In this document: one piece after another, positions 1-8,420 of the stretch
How positions within the stretch are numbered: the first letter of the stretch is position 1
Layout of the letters: every line of letters starts with the position of its first letter
The notes under the pieces: generated by a model
Told to the model about the DNA's origin: nothing
What the model saw: the letters and a program-made list of their open reading frames with translations, nothing else
The model's database searches: none
From: Photobacterium carnosum
GTDB lineage: Bacteria > Pseudomonadota > Gammaproteobacteria > Enterobacterales > Vibrionaceae
Length of the DNA: 64,000 nt
Assembly (NCBI RefSeq): GCF_002849605.1
Contig: NZ_NPIB01000021.1
Span: 16,608 to 80,607, forward strand
Direction: 5' to 3'
Program-made: the position numbers and the translations under genes

Positions 1-44
1 TAGTAACATTACTATAATTTTTAAATAATATTGCAGGTGCAATA

Positions 45-2315
45 TTAAGGGATAATAGTAAAAAGGGATGGTTTGACATAATTTGAGTTGTCAGCCGCTT
101 TTACTAAGGAATTTTTCTTGAAATAAACGCCTCGTAAAGTAATGTTTTCACCACCATGCTTACTTACCACCGCCTCACGGCAAGCATTTGATTTGTTATC
201 AAGGTGAAGTAAACGAGCGTTCTTTAATTCCGTAATAACTCTCTCTACTCGTTCAAGCTTGATTTGATCACTATTACTTTCGTTATATGCTGAGATAGCA
301 CTCCATAGACAAACAAACCAACCATTCTTTGTGTTGTAGCAATAGTTAGATTGCGAAGTAAGTTTGTTATAACGAATGCTGCCACCAGCAATACCATTAT
401 CTAGCCAGTCAATTAGTTGCTCACGTTGTTTAATATAATCGGTGCGTTCTATAGTCTTTCGGTTGCGCGAGTTGGCATCTGCTAAAAACAATTTATCAAT
501 ATCTATTTCTTGTTTGGAGTTGGTTACGATGTTGGCATCACTTCTAGCTGTATCAGCAAATATTGCATCAATAGCATCGGCACTATTATGCACTGCCATT
601 GATAGTTCAGAAGTGTCTTCATCTAAGTCTTTATCTTTTAATTCTTTATTAGAAATAATATTCCCTGGTATTTTTTTCATTCGAGGCTTTTGAAATTTGA
701 CGTTATCAATATTAATTAATTCGTCAGTGGCAGCAGCGGTATCAACCTTTTTATCATCACCAAGTATTGAGGCAAAATCTAAGGCATTGTCATTAGTTGC
801 TGGTTTAGGTTCAGCAGAGGCAGGATTAACAATCTTTGATTTGTTCTTGCCGTTTGCATTTTGCGGCTTTCTCTTGCCCATATCACCAAACATTGAATCA
901 AGGGATGAAGCCATAGCCGAGTCAGTTGTATTTAATCCATCAACTGCAGGTTGCTTTTCCTTACTACTTCCGAGGGATGAAAAGGCGTTGCTCATTAGGT
1001 CTGAGGTTAAAGAGTTACAGCTATCACGGTTATCACTACCATTATTTTCAGAGTCAGTATTTTTAGTCTCATTTTTCGCATCACGTTTTGCGTTAAAACC
1101 GGCTTTAGAGGTGTTATCAACAAGAGTGATATTTCCCTCGACAAGACCAAGAGAGCCGTTTGGATCAATAGTATCAACGGCGACTTTTAGAAACGTCAAA
1201 TCACCAGACCAGCTTTCATCATTTAATGTAATATTCATTGAATGAACAACATCATTGGTTTCTTCATGGCGTAGAGCAACACCACCATCACAGAGCAGAG
1301 AGAAGATTGTTACATCTTTATTAGGTATGCCAGTGCCGCCAGCATTTTTAACTAATGGTATTGCAGCCTCTACTGCGCGTTGAGATACAAAATAGATAAA
1401 ATCATCTTTCAGCCACGCGCCAGCACCTTTACGATTAAGTGGTAGCGCACCAGATTCAATTAGTTGTCGGAACGCAATAACGAATCGTTCAGATAAGGTA
1501 TGGCGAGTATTAGTGTTCTGTCCGTCTTTTGATGATTTACCTGACATTGATTTTTGGACTGAGTAAGAGTCGCAGTATTCAATAACTTTACCAATATCAC
1601 CACCGAATTGATTACGGCCAGCAATAGTGTGCAACCATTCTTGCCATAAACGAGGTGTACGAGATCGAATCCAGTAGATCCCCTCAAATGGCACAATAGT
1701 TTGTACTAAGGTTGGTGCAGCACTTTCATGCGCTAACTTATTACGGACGCTGTTGTATCGCCACTTATATCGAGTTCCTTCTTTTAATTGAGATTCACCG
1801 AAAGGTAGCCAAGCACAAATTTGGTTTTTATCATTGAAATATACAACATCAAGATCTGTAACCACCTTACCGGCATCATGTAAAAGAGCAGCAGTAAAAC
1901 ATGCAAACATAAACACATCTAAAAACTCCTCCATTTCCGATTCAACACCTGTTTCGGTAAAAAGAAACTTTCGCGCATAAACCACTGCAGCGCGAGCTAC
2001 GTCTAGTGAGTGTTCAATTAGACCTGTAGGGTAACTGTGGTGATGATATTCAGACGCAGGGAATGCTTGGACTAGAGCAGCATAGTTAGCAATAGTTTTA
2101 CGGTAATACATATCAAAATGCATTTGGGACAAACGTGTATTGGAGTCAATAACACTAATTACATGCTGATGGATATTAAGTAACTGTTCTGGACTACAAG
2201 CGGTAAAGAACCCTTTGTCATCGGCACTTTTGGGATTTATAACCTTACTTATCTTACTTTTACTTACATCTACTCGTGCTACGTTATTTGAATTTTTCTT
2301 TTTAAATAATCCCAT
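45..2315 (-). CDS. traI: MOBH-family conjugative relaxase TraI
   Basis: Probable conjugative relaxase that nicks at oriT and starts transfer. The N-terminal third carries the HD-type signature of MOBH relaxases: a histidine cluster (YHHHSYPTGLIEHSLDVA) followed by ALLHDAGK, expected to bind the metals used for cleavage. The middle is a long polar linker rich in N, D and S. The last ~120 residues (DWLDNGIAGGSIRYN, then NGWFVCLW) resemble the TraI_2 C-terminal domain. I chose the ATG at 2315, giving MGLFKKK, because AAAGG lies about 9 bases upstream; a start at 2375 would add 20 unlikely residues. The gene is transcribed away from parA. The family match (ICE relaxase, PFL_4751-like) is from motif reading. 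A palindrome AATATTGCA-GG-TGCAATATT (27-46) covers the stop codon and may help end transcription. Confidence 0.85.
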   Translation of the reverse strand: MGLFKKKNSNNVARVDVSKSKISKVINPKSADDKGFFTACSPEQLLNIHQHVISVIDSNTRLSQMHFDMYYRKTIANYAALVQAFPASEYHHHSYPTGLIEHSLDVARAAVVYARKFLFTETGVESEMEEFLDVFMFACFTAALLHDAGKVVTDLDVVYFNDKNQICAWLPFGESQLKEGTRYKWRYNSVRNKLAHESAAPTLVQTIVPFEGIYWIRSRTPRLWQEWLHTIAGRNQFGGDIGKVIEYCDSYSVQKSMSGKSSKDGQNTNTRHTLSERFVIAFRQLIESGALPLNRKGAGAWLKDDFIYFVSQRAVEAAIPLVKNAGGTGIPNKDVTIFSLLCDGGVALRHEETNDVVHSMNITLNDESWSGDLTFLKVAVDTIDPNGSLGLVEGNITLVDNTSKAGFNAKRDAKNETKNTDSENNGSDNRDSCNSLTSDLMSNAFSSLGSSKEKQPAVDGLNTTDSAMASSLDSMFGDMGKRKPQNANGKNKSKIVNPASAEPKPATNDNALDFASILGDDKKVDTAAATDELINIDNVKFQKPRMKKIPGNIISNKELKDKDLDEDTSELSMAVHNSADAIDAIFADTARSDANIVTNSKQEIDIDKLFLADANSRNRKTIERTDYIKQREQLIDWLDNGIAGGSIRYNKLTSQSNYCYNTKNGWFVCLWSAISAYNESNSDQIKLERVERVITELKNARLLHLDNKSNACREAVVSKHGGENITLRGVYFKKNSLVKAADNSNYVKPSLFTIIP

Positions 2316-2566
2316 AATAAATAAACCTTTGATGCCACATAATCTGAGGTGATTATCACAGAGAGTATTAAGCAATGCTGGATTAGACTGTTTTCACCAA
2401 AGAATGATTGAGTCGCCTTTCAGTTTTGTGAATCACACAAATACAATTCAGTGTAGAAATTGTTAAAATTTGCCGTTAGCAATAATAAAAAACTATTACT
2501 GTACTGATTATTAATATTATAATCATAGGAATTACGATAAATTAAGTGTGTAAGTTATTGTTTTTC

Positions 2567-2580
2567 TATTGCGCACAATA
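2567..2580. promoter_or_regulatory. Imperfect palindrome upstream of parA
   Basis: TATTG-CGCA-CAATA lies about 58 bp before the parA start in the divergent traI/parA gap (2316-2637). It could be an operator for par autoregulation. This rests on position and symmetry only. Confidence 0.25.
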
Positions 2581-2637
2581 TTTATCACATATTAAGTAAT
2601 ATTAAATTCAAATTAATTTATCGCGAGGCCATGATTA

Positions 2638-3357
2638 ATGAGCAGAGCTACGATTGTTACAATTGCAGCCACTAAGGGTGGTGTTGGTAAAAGTACAACA
2701 GCAATCAATTTGGCTGTAGAGCTAACGCAGCGCGGTAACAAAGTGCTGTTACTTGACGCTGATGAACAAGCAACTATTGATAGATTCCTGACTCACCGCA
2801 CCAACTCTCAAAATGAGTTAGGTTTAAGTGATGAAGCTGATTTTGAATATGTAATTCAGCGTTCAAATATACCTAAATTTTTACGTCAGGTAATTACTCG
2901 TTATGACTGGATTATCATTGACACAAGCGGTAAGCAGTCAGAAGAATTTGTTATTGCAGGTGCGTTTTCTGACATTATCTTATCCCCAACCACTGCGTGT
3001 TTAGCTGATAGTGGTGAAATAGAAAAGCTCTTAGGTCTATTGAGGCAAATAAACACAATGAGAGAGGTGCAAGGCGTTGATGATGTGCCTTGCCACATAT
3101 TTGTTAACAAGGTTGATACCCGTTCTTTTAGCACAGTGTACATGCCTGAACGTAAAGAAATGGAAGCCCTGTTCAGTACAGACGAGTTTTCGTGTATCAA
3201 GTTAATGAAAAGCTACATCACAGCCTATGGTGCATATCAGAAAATGTACCGTACAGGTATTGCAGTTGTTGAGACAAAAGAAAAAGCAAAAGCTCAATTT
3301 CAGGTATTCGTAAATGAGATCCTTGAAATCAAAGCACAACTGGATAATGAAGACTAA
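2638..3357 (+). CDS. parA: ParA-type partition ATPase
   Basis: Plasmid-segregation ATPase of the Walker type. Residues 13-20 are the deviant Walker A motif KGGVGKST, followed by LLDADEQAT (the switch/Walker A' region) and IIIDTSGKQSEE (Walker B region). At 239 residues, and starting directly with the ATPase fold, it is the small ParA form without an N-terminal DNA-binding domain. It is the first gene of a rightward cluster of three; the next gene follows after 56 bp, which contain a copy of the recurrent plasmid operator. No recognisable ParB follows, so the partner role presumably falls to one of the two small downstream proteins or to a gene outside the window. Confidence 0.9.
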   Translation: MSRATIVTIAATKGGVGKSTTAINLAVELTQRGNKVLLLDADEQATIDRFLTHRTNSQNELGLSDEADFEYVIQRSNIPKFLRQVITRYDWIIIDTSGKQSEEFVIAGAFSDIILSPTTACLADSGEIEKLLGLLRQINTMREVQGVDDVPCHIFVNKVDTRSFSTVYMPERKEMEALFSTDEFSCIKLMKSYITAYGAYQKMYRTGIAVVETKEKAKAQFQVFVNEILEIKAQLDNED

Positions 3358-3367
3358 TATTTATATT

Positions 3368-3388
3368 GATTTTGTTGTTTACAAATTC
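3368..3388. promoter_or_regulatory. Recurrent plasmid operator, copy 1
   Basis: GATTTTG-TTGTTTA-CAAATTC, an imperfect palindrome of the TTTTGYANNTTRCAAAA type. It sits between parA and the next gene and ends 25 bp before that gene's ATG. It is one of at least 13 intergenic copies in the window. Confidence 0.55.
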
Positions 3389-3413
3389 AAACCTGACTTA
3401 GAGTAATAAGGTT

Positions 3414-3986
3414 ATGGCTAAAAATTCAATGTTCGATGCCGATGCGAACGACCAAACAGATGAATTACTTAAAAGAGCAGCTAAGAAAGCTGTTGAGAAT
3501 AATGTAAAGCAAGTACAAGAAACTGGTGGCTTACGTAAACGTACAACATATTCTGACGATGAAATCAGAGATCCATTATCACTTGTAGGGCACGAAGCGT
3601 TGTCATATACAGGAATGGATTACATGCAAAAGAATGGCAAGGTCACAAACCTAATCATGAGCCCTTTTGCAAAAGTAACGGCTATGTCACGCGCAAAACT
3701 AAGTGATGTGACTGCAACTTTTTCTCAGCAAACGAGTCGTGAATTTGATCAGTATATGTCTATCCTTGGATTTACATTTCTTGTTGAACATTTTGGAGCA
3801 GAACGAGCTCTTGAGCGTTTCACGCGCACGGAAGTAGAGCGCATCCTAAGTGCGACTAACGATATTCAAAATCAAATGACTAGGGCACAAATGGCTATCC
3901 AAGAAGTGTTGCTATCCAATGCTGGTCAATTAAATGAAAATGACGCTCGCGTTAAACGCAATGATGATGAAAAGGATAAGAAATGA
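3414..3986 (+). CDS. Partition-operon protein of unknown family
   Basis: Unrecognised 190-residue protein, second gene of the par cluster. The start ATG at 3414 follows AATAAGG. The N-terminal part is charged (LLKRAAKKAVENN), then RKRTTYSDDEIRDPLSLVG. The central part looks helical, and the C-terminus is basic/acidic mixed (KRNDDEKDKK). No helix-turn-helix or ParB motif is evident. The 3' end overlaps the next ORF in an ATGA arrangement, which indicates translational coupling. Position makes a ParB-like adaptor or centromere-binding role possible, but the sequence does not show it. Confidence 0.6.
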   Translation: MAKNSMFDADANDQTDELLKRAAKKAVENNVKQVQETGGLRKRTTYSDDEIRDPLSLVGHEALSYTGMDYMQKNGKVTNLIMSPFAKVTAMSRAKLSDVTATFSQQTSREFDQYMSILGFTFLVEHFGAERALERFTRTEVERILSATNDIQNQMTRAQMAIQEVLLSNAGQLNENDARVKRNDDEKDKK

Positions 3987-4360
3987 ATAAGAATAAAACC
4001 AACCACCAACATCAAACTAGTTCACAGTTAAATTCAGAAGCAACACAAGCTCCACAACAAAACACTACTACGCCAGAACCAGTGGTTTCACGCGCTGTAG
4101 CAAAAGAACTTGAACGTGAGGATTTTTTAAAGAAGATTCGTAAATCACGCACATTGAAAGCATTATTACGGGATAGCCAAAAGTCTGAATTACAAGATTA
4201 CTTAGCTATTTTTACCGGAGTAGTTAATGAACGAATTACAGAATTACAAGCAGTAGAAGATCAGCAAGTAGCTGAACGTAAAGCTGCAGAAGATACGATT
4301 AAAGAACTACGGGAGAAAGGAATTAACCTGGATCTCATCAAGGATTTACTATCAAAGTAA
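3983..4360 (+). CDS. Small coiled-coil protein of par cluster
   Basis: Unrecognised 125-residue protein whose ATG overlaps the stop of the preceding gene (ATGA). It has a Q/N/T-rich N-terminus, then a predicted long helix with heptad-like spacing and many E, K, Q and A residues (LQAVEDQQVAERKAAEDTIKELREKG). This suggests a dimerising coiled coil. It is the last gene before a bidirectional terminator. Coupling to parA suggests a role in partition or its regulation; no homologue was recognised. Confidence 0.6.
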   Translation: MNKNKTNHQHQTSSQLNSEATQAPQQNTTTPEPVVSRAVAKELEREDFLKKIRKSRTLKALLRDSQKSELQDYLAIFTGVVNERITELQAVEDQQVAERKAAEDTIKELREKGINLDLIKDLLSK

Positions 4361-4380
4361 TTTTGTTTAATACAAAAATG

Positions 4381-4400
4381 AAGCCCATCATTGTGGGCTT
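4381..4400. terminator. Bidirectional terminator between par cluster and integrase
   Basis: Stem AAGCCCA / TGGGCTT with a 6-nt loop. T residues follow on the plus side and an A-run precedes it, so it can serve both convergent transcripts. Confidence 0.7.
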
Positions 4401-4408
4401 TTATTTTA

Positions 4409-5560
4409 TCACTTGTTACGTTTTAAGAACTCACTCATTGGCAATGTAGCAGCATTTATTTCACGCGCATATCTAGCAACCATAGCTGGTGTTTTCAATC
4501 TTGCGTTTAGTTGTATCGCAATATTACTATGCCCATCTGCGACCAACTCTTGAATACCGCCTACACGACCTGAGTGGCCAGTCAAATAAACATCTAACCC
4601 TAAGAGTTCTGATGCCCGTTTAGTGATCTTATTGATAAGGTCAGGGGCAGGTTTTGTGGATCTGACTTTCCCATACTTCGTAAGACCACGCAGCAAATAA
4701 CCAGTAGTAATACCAGATAAATTAAGCCAGCGTTCAATGATGCGTCTTGTGCGCTCTGAAAAAGGCACGTATGTAGCATCTGAACCGTCTTGGTCAGTTT
4801 TGCTTCGAGATATATAGAGCAGGGGCGTTTCACTTTCTAGGTTTATATGTTGAATTTCTATTGATACCAACTCAGCTCTACGCATTAGGCATTCCAGCAT
4901 TAAAGATAAGGCAACAAGATCACGAATATCAGCAAGTGAATCAGATTCACTAAGCATATCGTATATAGTATCTAGTTGTTCAAATGTCATGCCTCTTGCC
5001 TGTCCCTGACCACCACCTTTATCTTTTCTATGTTTTATGAATACGGACTTAACCAGTTCATCTTGCATTGGGTTAATGATGTTTAATGCCTGATAAAACT
5101 TTGATACCGAGTTGCACCATCTTGCCATTGTTGCTGGTTTACATTCGGCTCTACGTTGTTCTGATAGGCTAATGAACTCACGGCAAGAAATATTAAAAGG
5201 ATTGAGCTGGTGTTTATGGCAAAGGTCGATGTAAATGGTCAAATCATAGTTGAGTGATTTGATTGTATTCTCAGCATATTTGTTATTGATGATCTCAAGC
5301 CAGCGCACTAATGCAAGCTTCACATCATGGAGAGAAACATCATTACCGATTGTAGAAGTAGCGACAATATCGGTATTGCGGAACTCAGAACTCATACGGT
5401 CAACTTCAACGACAAGCGTTGAAAAAGGCGTACTAGGATCTCTAAACTTATCATATGTTGAAGCTAATTCACGCTGATTACGTATTTCTGTCACGGTTAG
5501 ATTGTCGCTTAACCCCTGGCTGTTAGTGTATATAATAGGAGAGTTATTAGGTTTTTCCAT
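4409..5560 (-). CDS. Tyrosine site-specific recombinase
   Basis: Phage-integrase-family recombinase of 383 residues. The catalytic half contains the first arginine in LECLMRRAELVSIEI, the lysine region in YISRSKTDQDGS, the box II HSGRVGG (HxxR) and the nucleophile tyrosine in MVARYAREI. The N-terminal half is the usual helical core-binding region. It converges on the par cluster across a shared terminator. No cargo or att site is obvious beside it, so multimer resolution or recombination at the two nearby dif-like sites (6.4 and 7.3 kb) is a reasonable inference. It is not XerC or XerD itself, judging from its length and divergence. Confidence 0.85.
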   Translation of the reverse strand: MEKPNNSPIIYTNSQGLSDNLTVTEIRNQRELASTYDKFRDPSTPFSTLVVEVDRMSSEFRNTDIVATSTIGNDVSLHDVKLALVRWLEIINNKYAENTIKSLNYDLTIYIDLCHKHQLNPFNISCREFISLSEQRRAECKPATMARWCNSVSKFYQALNIINPMQDELVKSVFIKHRKDKGGGQGQARGMTFEQLDTIYDMLSESDSLADIRDLVALSLMLECLMRRAELVSIEIQHINLESETPLLYISRSKTDQDGSDATYVPFSERTRRIIERWLNLSGITTGYLLRGLTKYGKVRSTKPAPDLINKITKRASELLGLDVYLTGHSGRVGGIQELVADGHSNIAIQLNARLKTPAMVARYAREINAATLPMSEFLKRNK

Positions 5561-5671
5561 GTGATACTCATTAGGTTGATTGGTTTGTAGCTATATTCAA
5601 TATACAAGGATGAATCGGTATTGAATAGAAAAAAGCTTGATTCTTATAAGCATAAAGAACCAAGCTTTTTG

Positions 5672-6400
5672 TTAAGAACCGACAATAGTCAATCTAATAT
5701 CAGTGTTCTTTGGTGTGATATAAATTAGACTGTCTATTGAGTAAAGAAATAGCTCGATCTTTGCTGATGTTTTACGCTTGGGTTTTATACCAAGTAATAA
5801 GCTTTTGGTTCGTCTTGGTAAATCTAATGATGTTTCTCGAATATTGCGCTTGTAGCTATATTGAGAAAGTTCTTCTTTACTGAGAGCATCATAAACAGAT
5901 GTACCTCTAGATAAGATTGCTATTGGATTACTTATTTTTAGCTCACCATTGATATTTACAATCACATCATAATCATAAATGTTACCTAACTTGGCATCTA
6001 TAAGTCGCAGATTGTTTTTAACAACATTATTTAGCTTTTGATTTGCCATTACAAAATCATTAATAAATTGGACAATCATGTTACGTAGATCACAAGCTCC
6101 TTTCTCTATACAAGAAGTATATGCTGAATCCTCGGAAGCGAAATAAGTTATTAACGCCGCATCCCAAATATTTATAAAAGCATTAAGGTTAAATTCAAAA
6201 AAAATATCCAAGTTATCAATTTCAACTATAAGAAATGATTTTTTCAACACCTGTTCTTTTTTTAGATATAACCCTAAAGGTTTTAGTTCCAACTCCATGT
6301 TTTTTAAAATCATATCAGGGAGTTTATACCCAAAATCTAAAGTTAAAAAATATTTGAGAGGGATTATCGAGCTAACTGGTTGAGCACCGTTATCACTCAA
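5672..6400 (-). CDS. Hypothetical protein with TTG start
   Basis: Unrecognised 242-residue protein. The reading frame opens at a TTG preceded by CGGAG seven bases upstream, a good ribosome site, so the non-ATG start is credible. It contains a strand-turn segment DVIVNINGELKISNP that recalls the 'NG' motif of the paralogous family found at 19-44 kb, but the C-terminal tag of that family is absent; membership is doubtful. The C-terminus is basic (PRRTKSLLLGIKPKRKTSAK). Its start lies 22 bp from one of two inverted dif-like sites. Confidence 0.5.
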   Translation of the reverse strand: MSDNGAQPVSSIIPLKYFLTLDFGYKLPDMILKNMELELKPLGLYLKKEQVLKKSFLIVEIDNLDIFFEFNLNAFINIWDAALITYFASEDSAYTSCIEKGACDLRNMIVQFINDFVMANQKLNNVVKNNLRLIDAKLGNIYDYDVIVNINGELKISNPIAILSRGTSVYDALSKEELSQYSYKRNIRETSLDLPRRTKSLLLGIKPKRKTSAKIELFLYSIDSLIYITPKNTDIRLTIVGS

Positions 6401-6422
6401 TGACGTTCTCCGTTACGTTAAA

Positions 6423-6446
6423 GCAACATAAGTGAAATTATGTTGC
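6423..6446. repeat. dif-like inverted site, copy A
   Basis: GCAACATAA-GTGAAA-TTATGTTGC: two 9-bp inverted arms around a 6-bp centre. The CATAA-N6-TTATG layout is that of XerC/XerD sites (dif, pdif). The same core occurs in the opposite orientation at 7281-7304. Confidence 0.5.
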
Positions 6447-6872
6447 GTGCTGATTTTCTTTTGAAATCAGTTATTTATTATGATTTATATATTTCATCAC
6501 TAACATTCAGTATATGTATACTACAATGCATTTTAATGCATACAGTTATATTTGACAATTCAAGTTATAAATAAAACAATATTCATAAACTTTGAGGCAT
6601 TGAGATTTTATTTTTAAATTTATTTAAATAAAAAGTAAGTGGTGTTGAATATATAAATTAAAGTTATGATCATATAATTACTTTTCACAATACATAATGT
6701 TATTTTTTTCTAAAAAAAGAGAATGATAAATTTTTACTACGATGAAATAATTAATGATTACTATATGAAGATTATTAAAACATTAAATTTACGAGGTAAT
6801 AAAATAAACAAAACCATATTCAATAAGTTTTTATAATATAATATATAAGTTTAAATTTTAAGTGAATCATGG

Positions 6873-6885
6873 GTTACACTGTAAC
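6873..6885. promoter_or_regulatory. matS-like site 1
   Basis: GTTAC-ACT-GTAAC, with five-base inverted arms. It matches the layout of the E. coli MatP site GTGACRNYGTCAC with one symmetrical change in each arm. It lies 0.8 kb before the first of two ribbon-helix-helix-like genes. Confidence 0.45.
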
Positions 6886-7280
6886 GCGGACAAAAAGAAA
6901 GACATGCAAAAGGTAAGTGTGCCTTAATGTTTATCTTTGAACTATAACAAGGAATAAGATATGGGAACGGATAAAATCTATATGTACTACCAACTGAATT
7001 GATTTTGATATAAACAAAATCTATATACGCCAACCATGATTAATTTCCTCACCTCAATACCGATACAACAAAGAGCCATTGGCGAATTATATTGGAGCAC
7101 TCGTGGCTATTTTACGCCTATTGTCGGTCTTTAATATCCTATTTGTGTACTATATAAAGCCATTGTTGTACTTATGGTTAACGCCAACACAGAAAGCCAA
7201 AAACAACGCTAAAATCCACTTGTAACTAAAAAGACCATTCACGAACTATACAAATCGGCCATTTCGCCCGATTTCTTAAC

Positions 7281-7304
7281 ACAACATAATTTCACTTATG
7301 TTGT
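7281..7304. repeat. dif-like inverted site, copy B
   Basis: ACAACATAA-TTTCAC-TTATGTTGT. The 22-bp core CAACATAA-N6-TTATGTTG, including the centre, is the exact reverse complement of copy A at 6423-6446. Recombination between them would invert the 0.84 kb in between. Confidence 0.5.
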
Positions 7305-7618
7305 TTTAAAGGTGGTATCAGCCAGATACCACTAAAGGGCTATTGTTGAACTATAGATTATTAACCATATTGTGGCTTGCTACTAAAACCAACCTCGATG
7401 CTTACTTGATCTAAAATGATTATTCGTGCGTTCTTCTATAAATAGCCATTAACGATTATTTTAAACCCATTGTGTATCTATGTTGGAGCATTGTTCTTTT
7501 ATAATTATCTATTGTAGATTAACACCAGTGACTCAAGCTGTTATAATTAGTTGAGCTATTTTCCCAATCCAACTATGGGTAATTGGCAGTAGCAATAAGC
7601 GGTGGTCAATTACAATGC

Positions 7619-7631
7619 GTGACACCGTAAC
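7619..7631. promoter_or_regulatory. matS-like site 2
   Basis: GTGAC-ACC-GTAAC, one mismatch to the E. coli matS consensus GTGACRNYGTCAC. It lies 52 bp before the ATG of the 7684 gene, so it could also act as an operator. Confidence 0.5.
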
Positions 7632-7683
7632 AGTTTTATTTTAGGTTAACTTTATTGCTGATTACCTTAAACAAGGAATTAAA

Positions 7684-8112
7684 ATGCCCCAAAATAACGA
7701 CCAAAACCCTACTATTGAGTCAGAAGATCACTTGGTTTTACGTAAAGTAACCGGACGAAAGCGTAAATTTGATGATCCAGAACTGAAAAAGCACTTTGTG
7801 AATTACTTTTCAAGCCGCCTAACTAGTGATCGTCTAGCTAAATTCAATGAAGCTACAATAGATTTTGCAAACTGCAATTTCAATTCAATATCGTATGAGT
7901 TGCTATCAAATACTGAATATAAATCGTGGAATAAGTGCTGGTCGTCATATAAGGCGCGTAATTTTGGCGATAAAAAATATTTACATTATTTTTCAAAAAA
8001 TACACATGATATTATTAAACAATTATCAGAAATGCCTCAATTTAAAGGCGATTCAATAGATAAAATAATAGTTAAACTTGGTATGCAAGAAATACATAAA
8101 TCAGTTGATTAA
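7684..8112 (+). CDS. Small basic protein, possible ribbon-helix-helix
   Basis: Unrecognised 142-residue protein. ATG 7684 is preceded by AAGGAATTAAA, a good ribosome site. The first half has a basic patch (TGRKRKFDDPELKKHF). The C-terminal part reads as a strand (KYLHYFS) followed by two helices (NTHDIIKQLSEM and DSIDKIIVKLG), the order of a ribbon-helix-helix fold and comparable in layout to the end of MatP. It lies directly upstream of the MatP-like gene, with a matS-like site before each. A DNA-binding partner or diverged relative of MatP is an inference from layout only. Confidence 0.5.
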   Translation: MPQNNDQNPTIESEDHLVLRKVTGRKRKFDDPELKKHFVNYFSSRLTSDRLAKFNEATIDFANCNFNSISYELLSNTEYKSWNKCWSSYKARNFGDKKYLHYFSKNTHDIIKQLSEMPQFKGDSIDKIIVKLGMQEIHKSVD

Positions 8113-8143
8113 TAATTACCGTCTAATACAACTGATATTTATA

Positions 8144-8176
8144 GCCACTTATAACCATATTTTAATTATAAGTGGC
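8144..8176. terminator. Hairpin after the 7684 gene
   Basis: Perfect 11-bp stem GCCACTTATAA / TTATAAGTGGC with an 11-nt loop, 32 bp after the stop. It lacks a T-run, so termination is uncertain. Confidence 0.4.
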
Positions 8177-8330
8177 GTATATAGTTTATTAGTCCATTAA
8201 ATGGCGACTCAAAAATAATGTGTTTATATATTCAAAACAATCATTATATTTAACATATGAATCACAATCCTTTTTATATCTAATGTAAAAGCCCACTTCC
8301 TGTCGGCTAATAAATAAATGATAATATTGC

Positions 8331-8343
8331 GGCACACTGTCAC
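8331..8343. promoter_or_regulatory. matS-like site 3 upstream of matP-like gene
   Basis: GGCAC-ACT-GTCAC: the right arm and centre fit the matS consensus, while the left arm has two mismatches. It lies 77 bp before the MatP-like ATG. Weaker than sites 1 and 2. Confidence 0.3.
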
Positions 8344-8420
8344 AAAAAGCACATTAGTAGTTATTATCTGTTAGGTATGATTACACATCTTATTTAATAC
8401 AAGGTTAGAGTTACACACTA

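Larger units (their letters stand above)
6447..7683. other. AT-rich gene-free region, candidate origin or centromere
   Basis: About 1.2 kb with no convincing gene. The left 400 bp are very AT-rich. The right part holds degenerate repeats, for example GCCATTGTTGTACTTA (7159-7174) and GCTATTGTTGAACTAT (7339-7354), an 8-bp hairpin GTGGTATC/GATACCAC (7312-7332), a dif-like site and two matS-like sites. The layout suits a replication origin, a partition site or a nucleoprotein scaffold. No recognisable iteron array or initiator gene supports a firm call. Confidence 0.4.

Noticed and set aside
27..46. AATATTGCA-GG-TGCAATATT as an operator copy
   Set aside because: Spacing differs by one base from the recurrent operator and it overlaps the traI stop codon at the end of the gene; more likely a hairpin.
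6851..7033. 60-residue minus-strand frame in the AT-rich region
   Set aside because: No ribosome site, and it covers the matS-like palindrome; not a credible gene.
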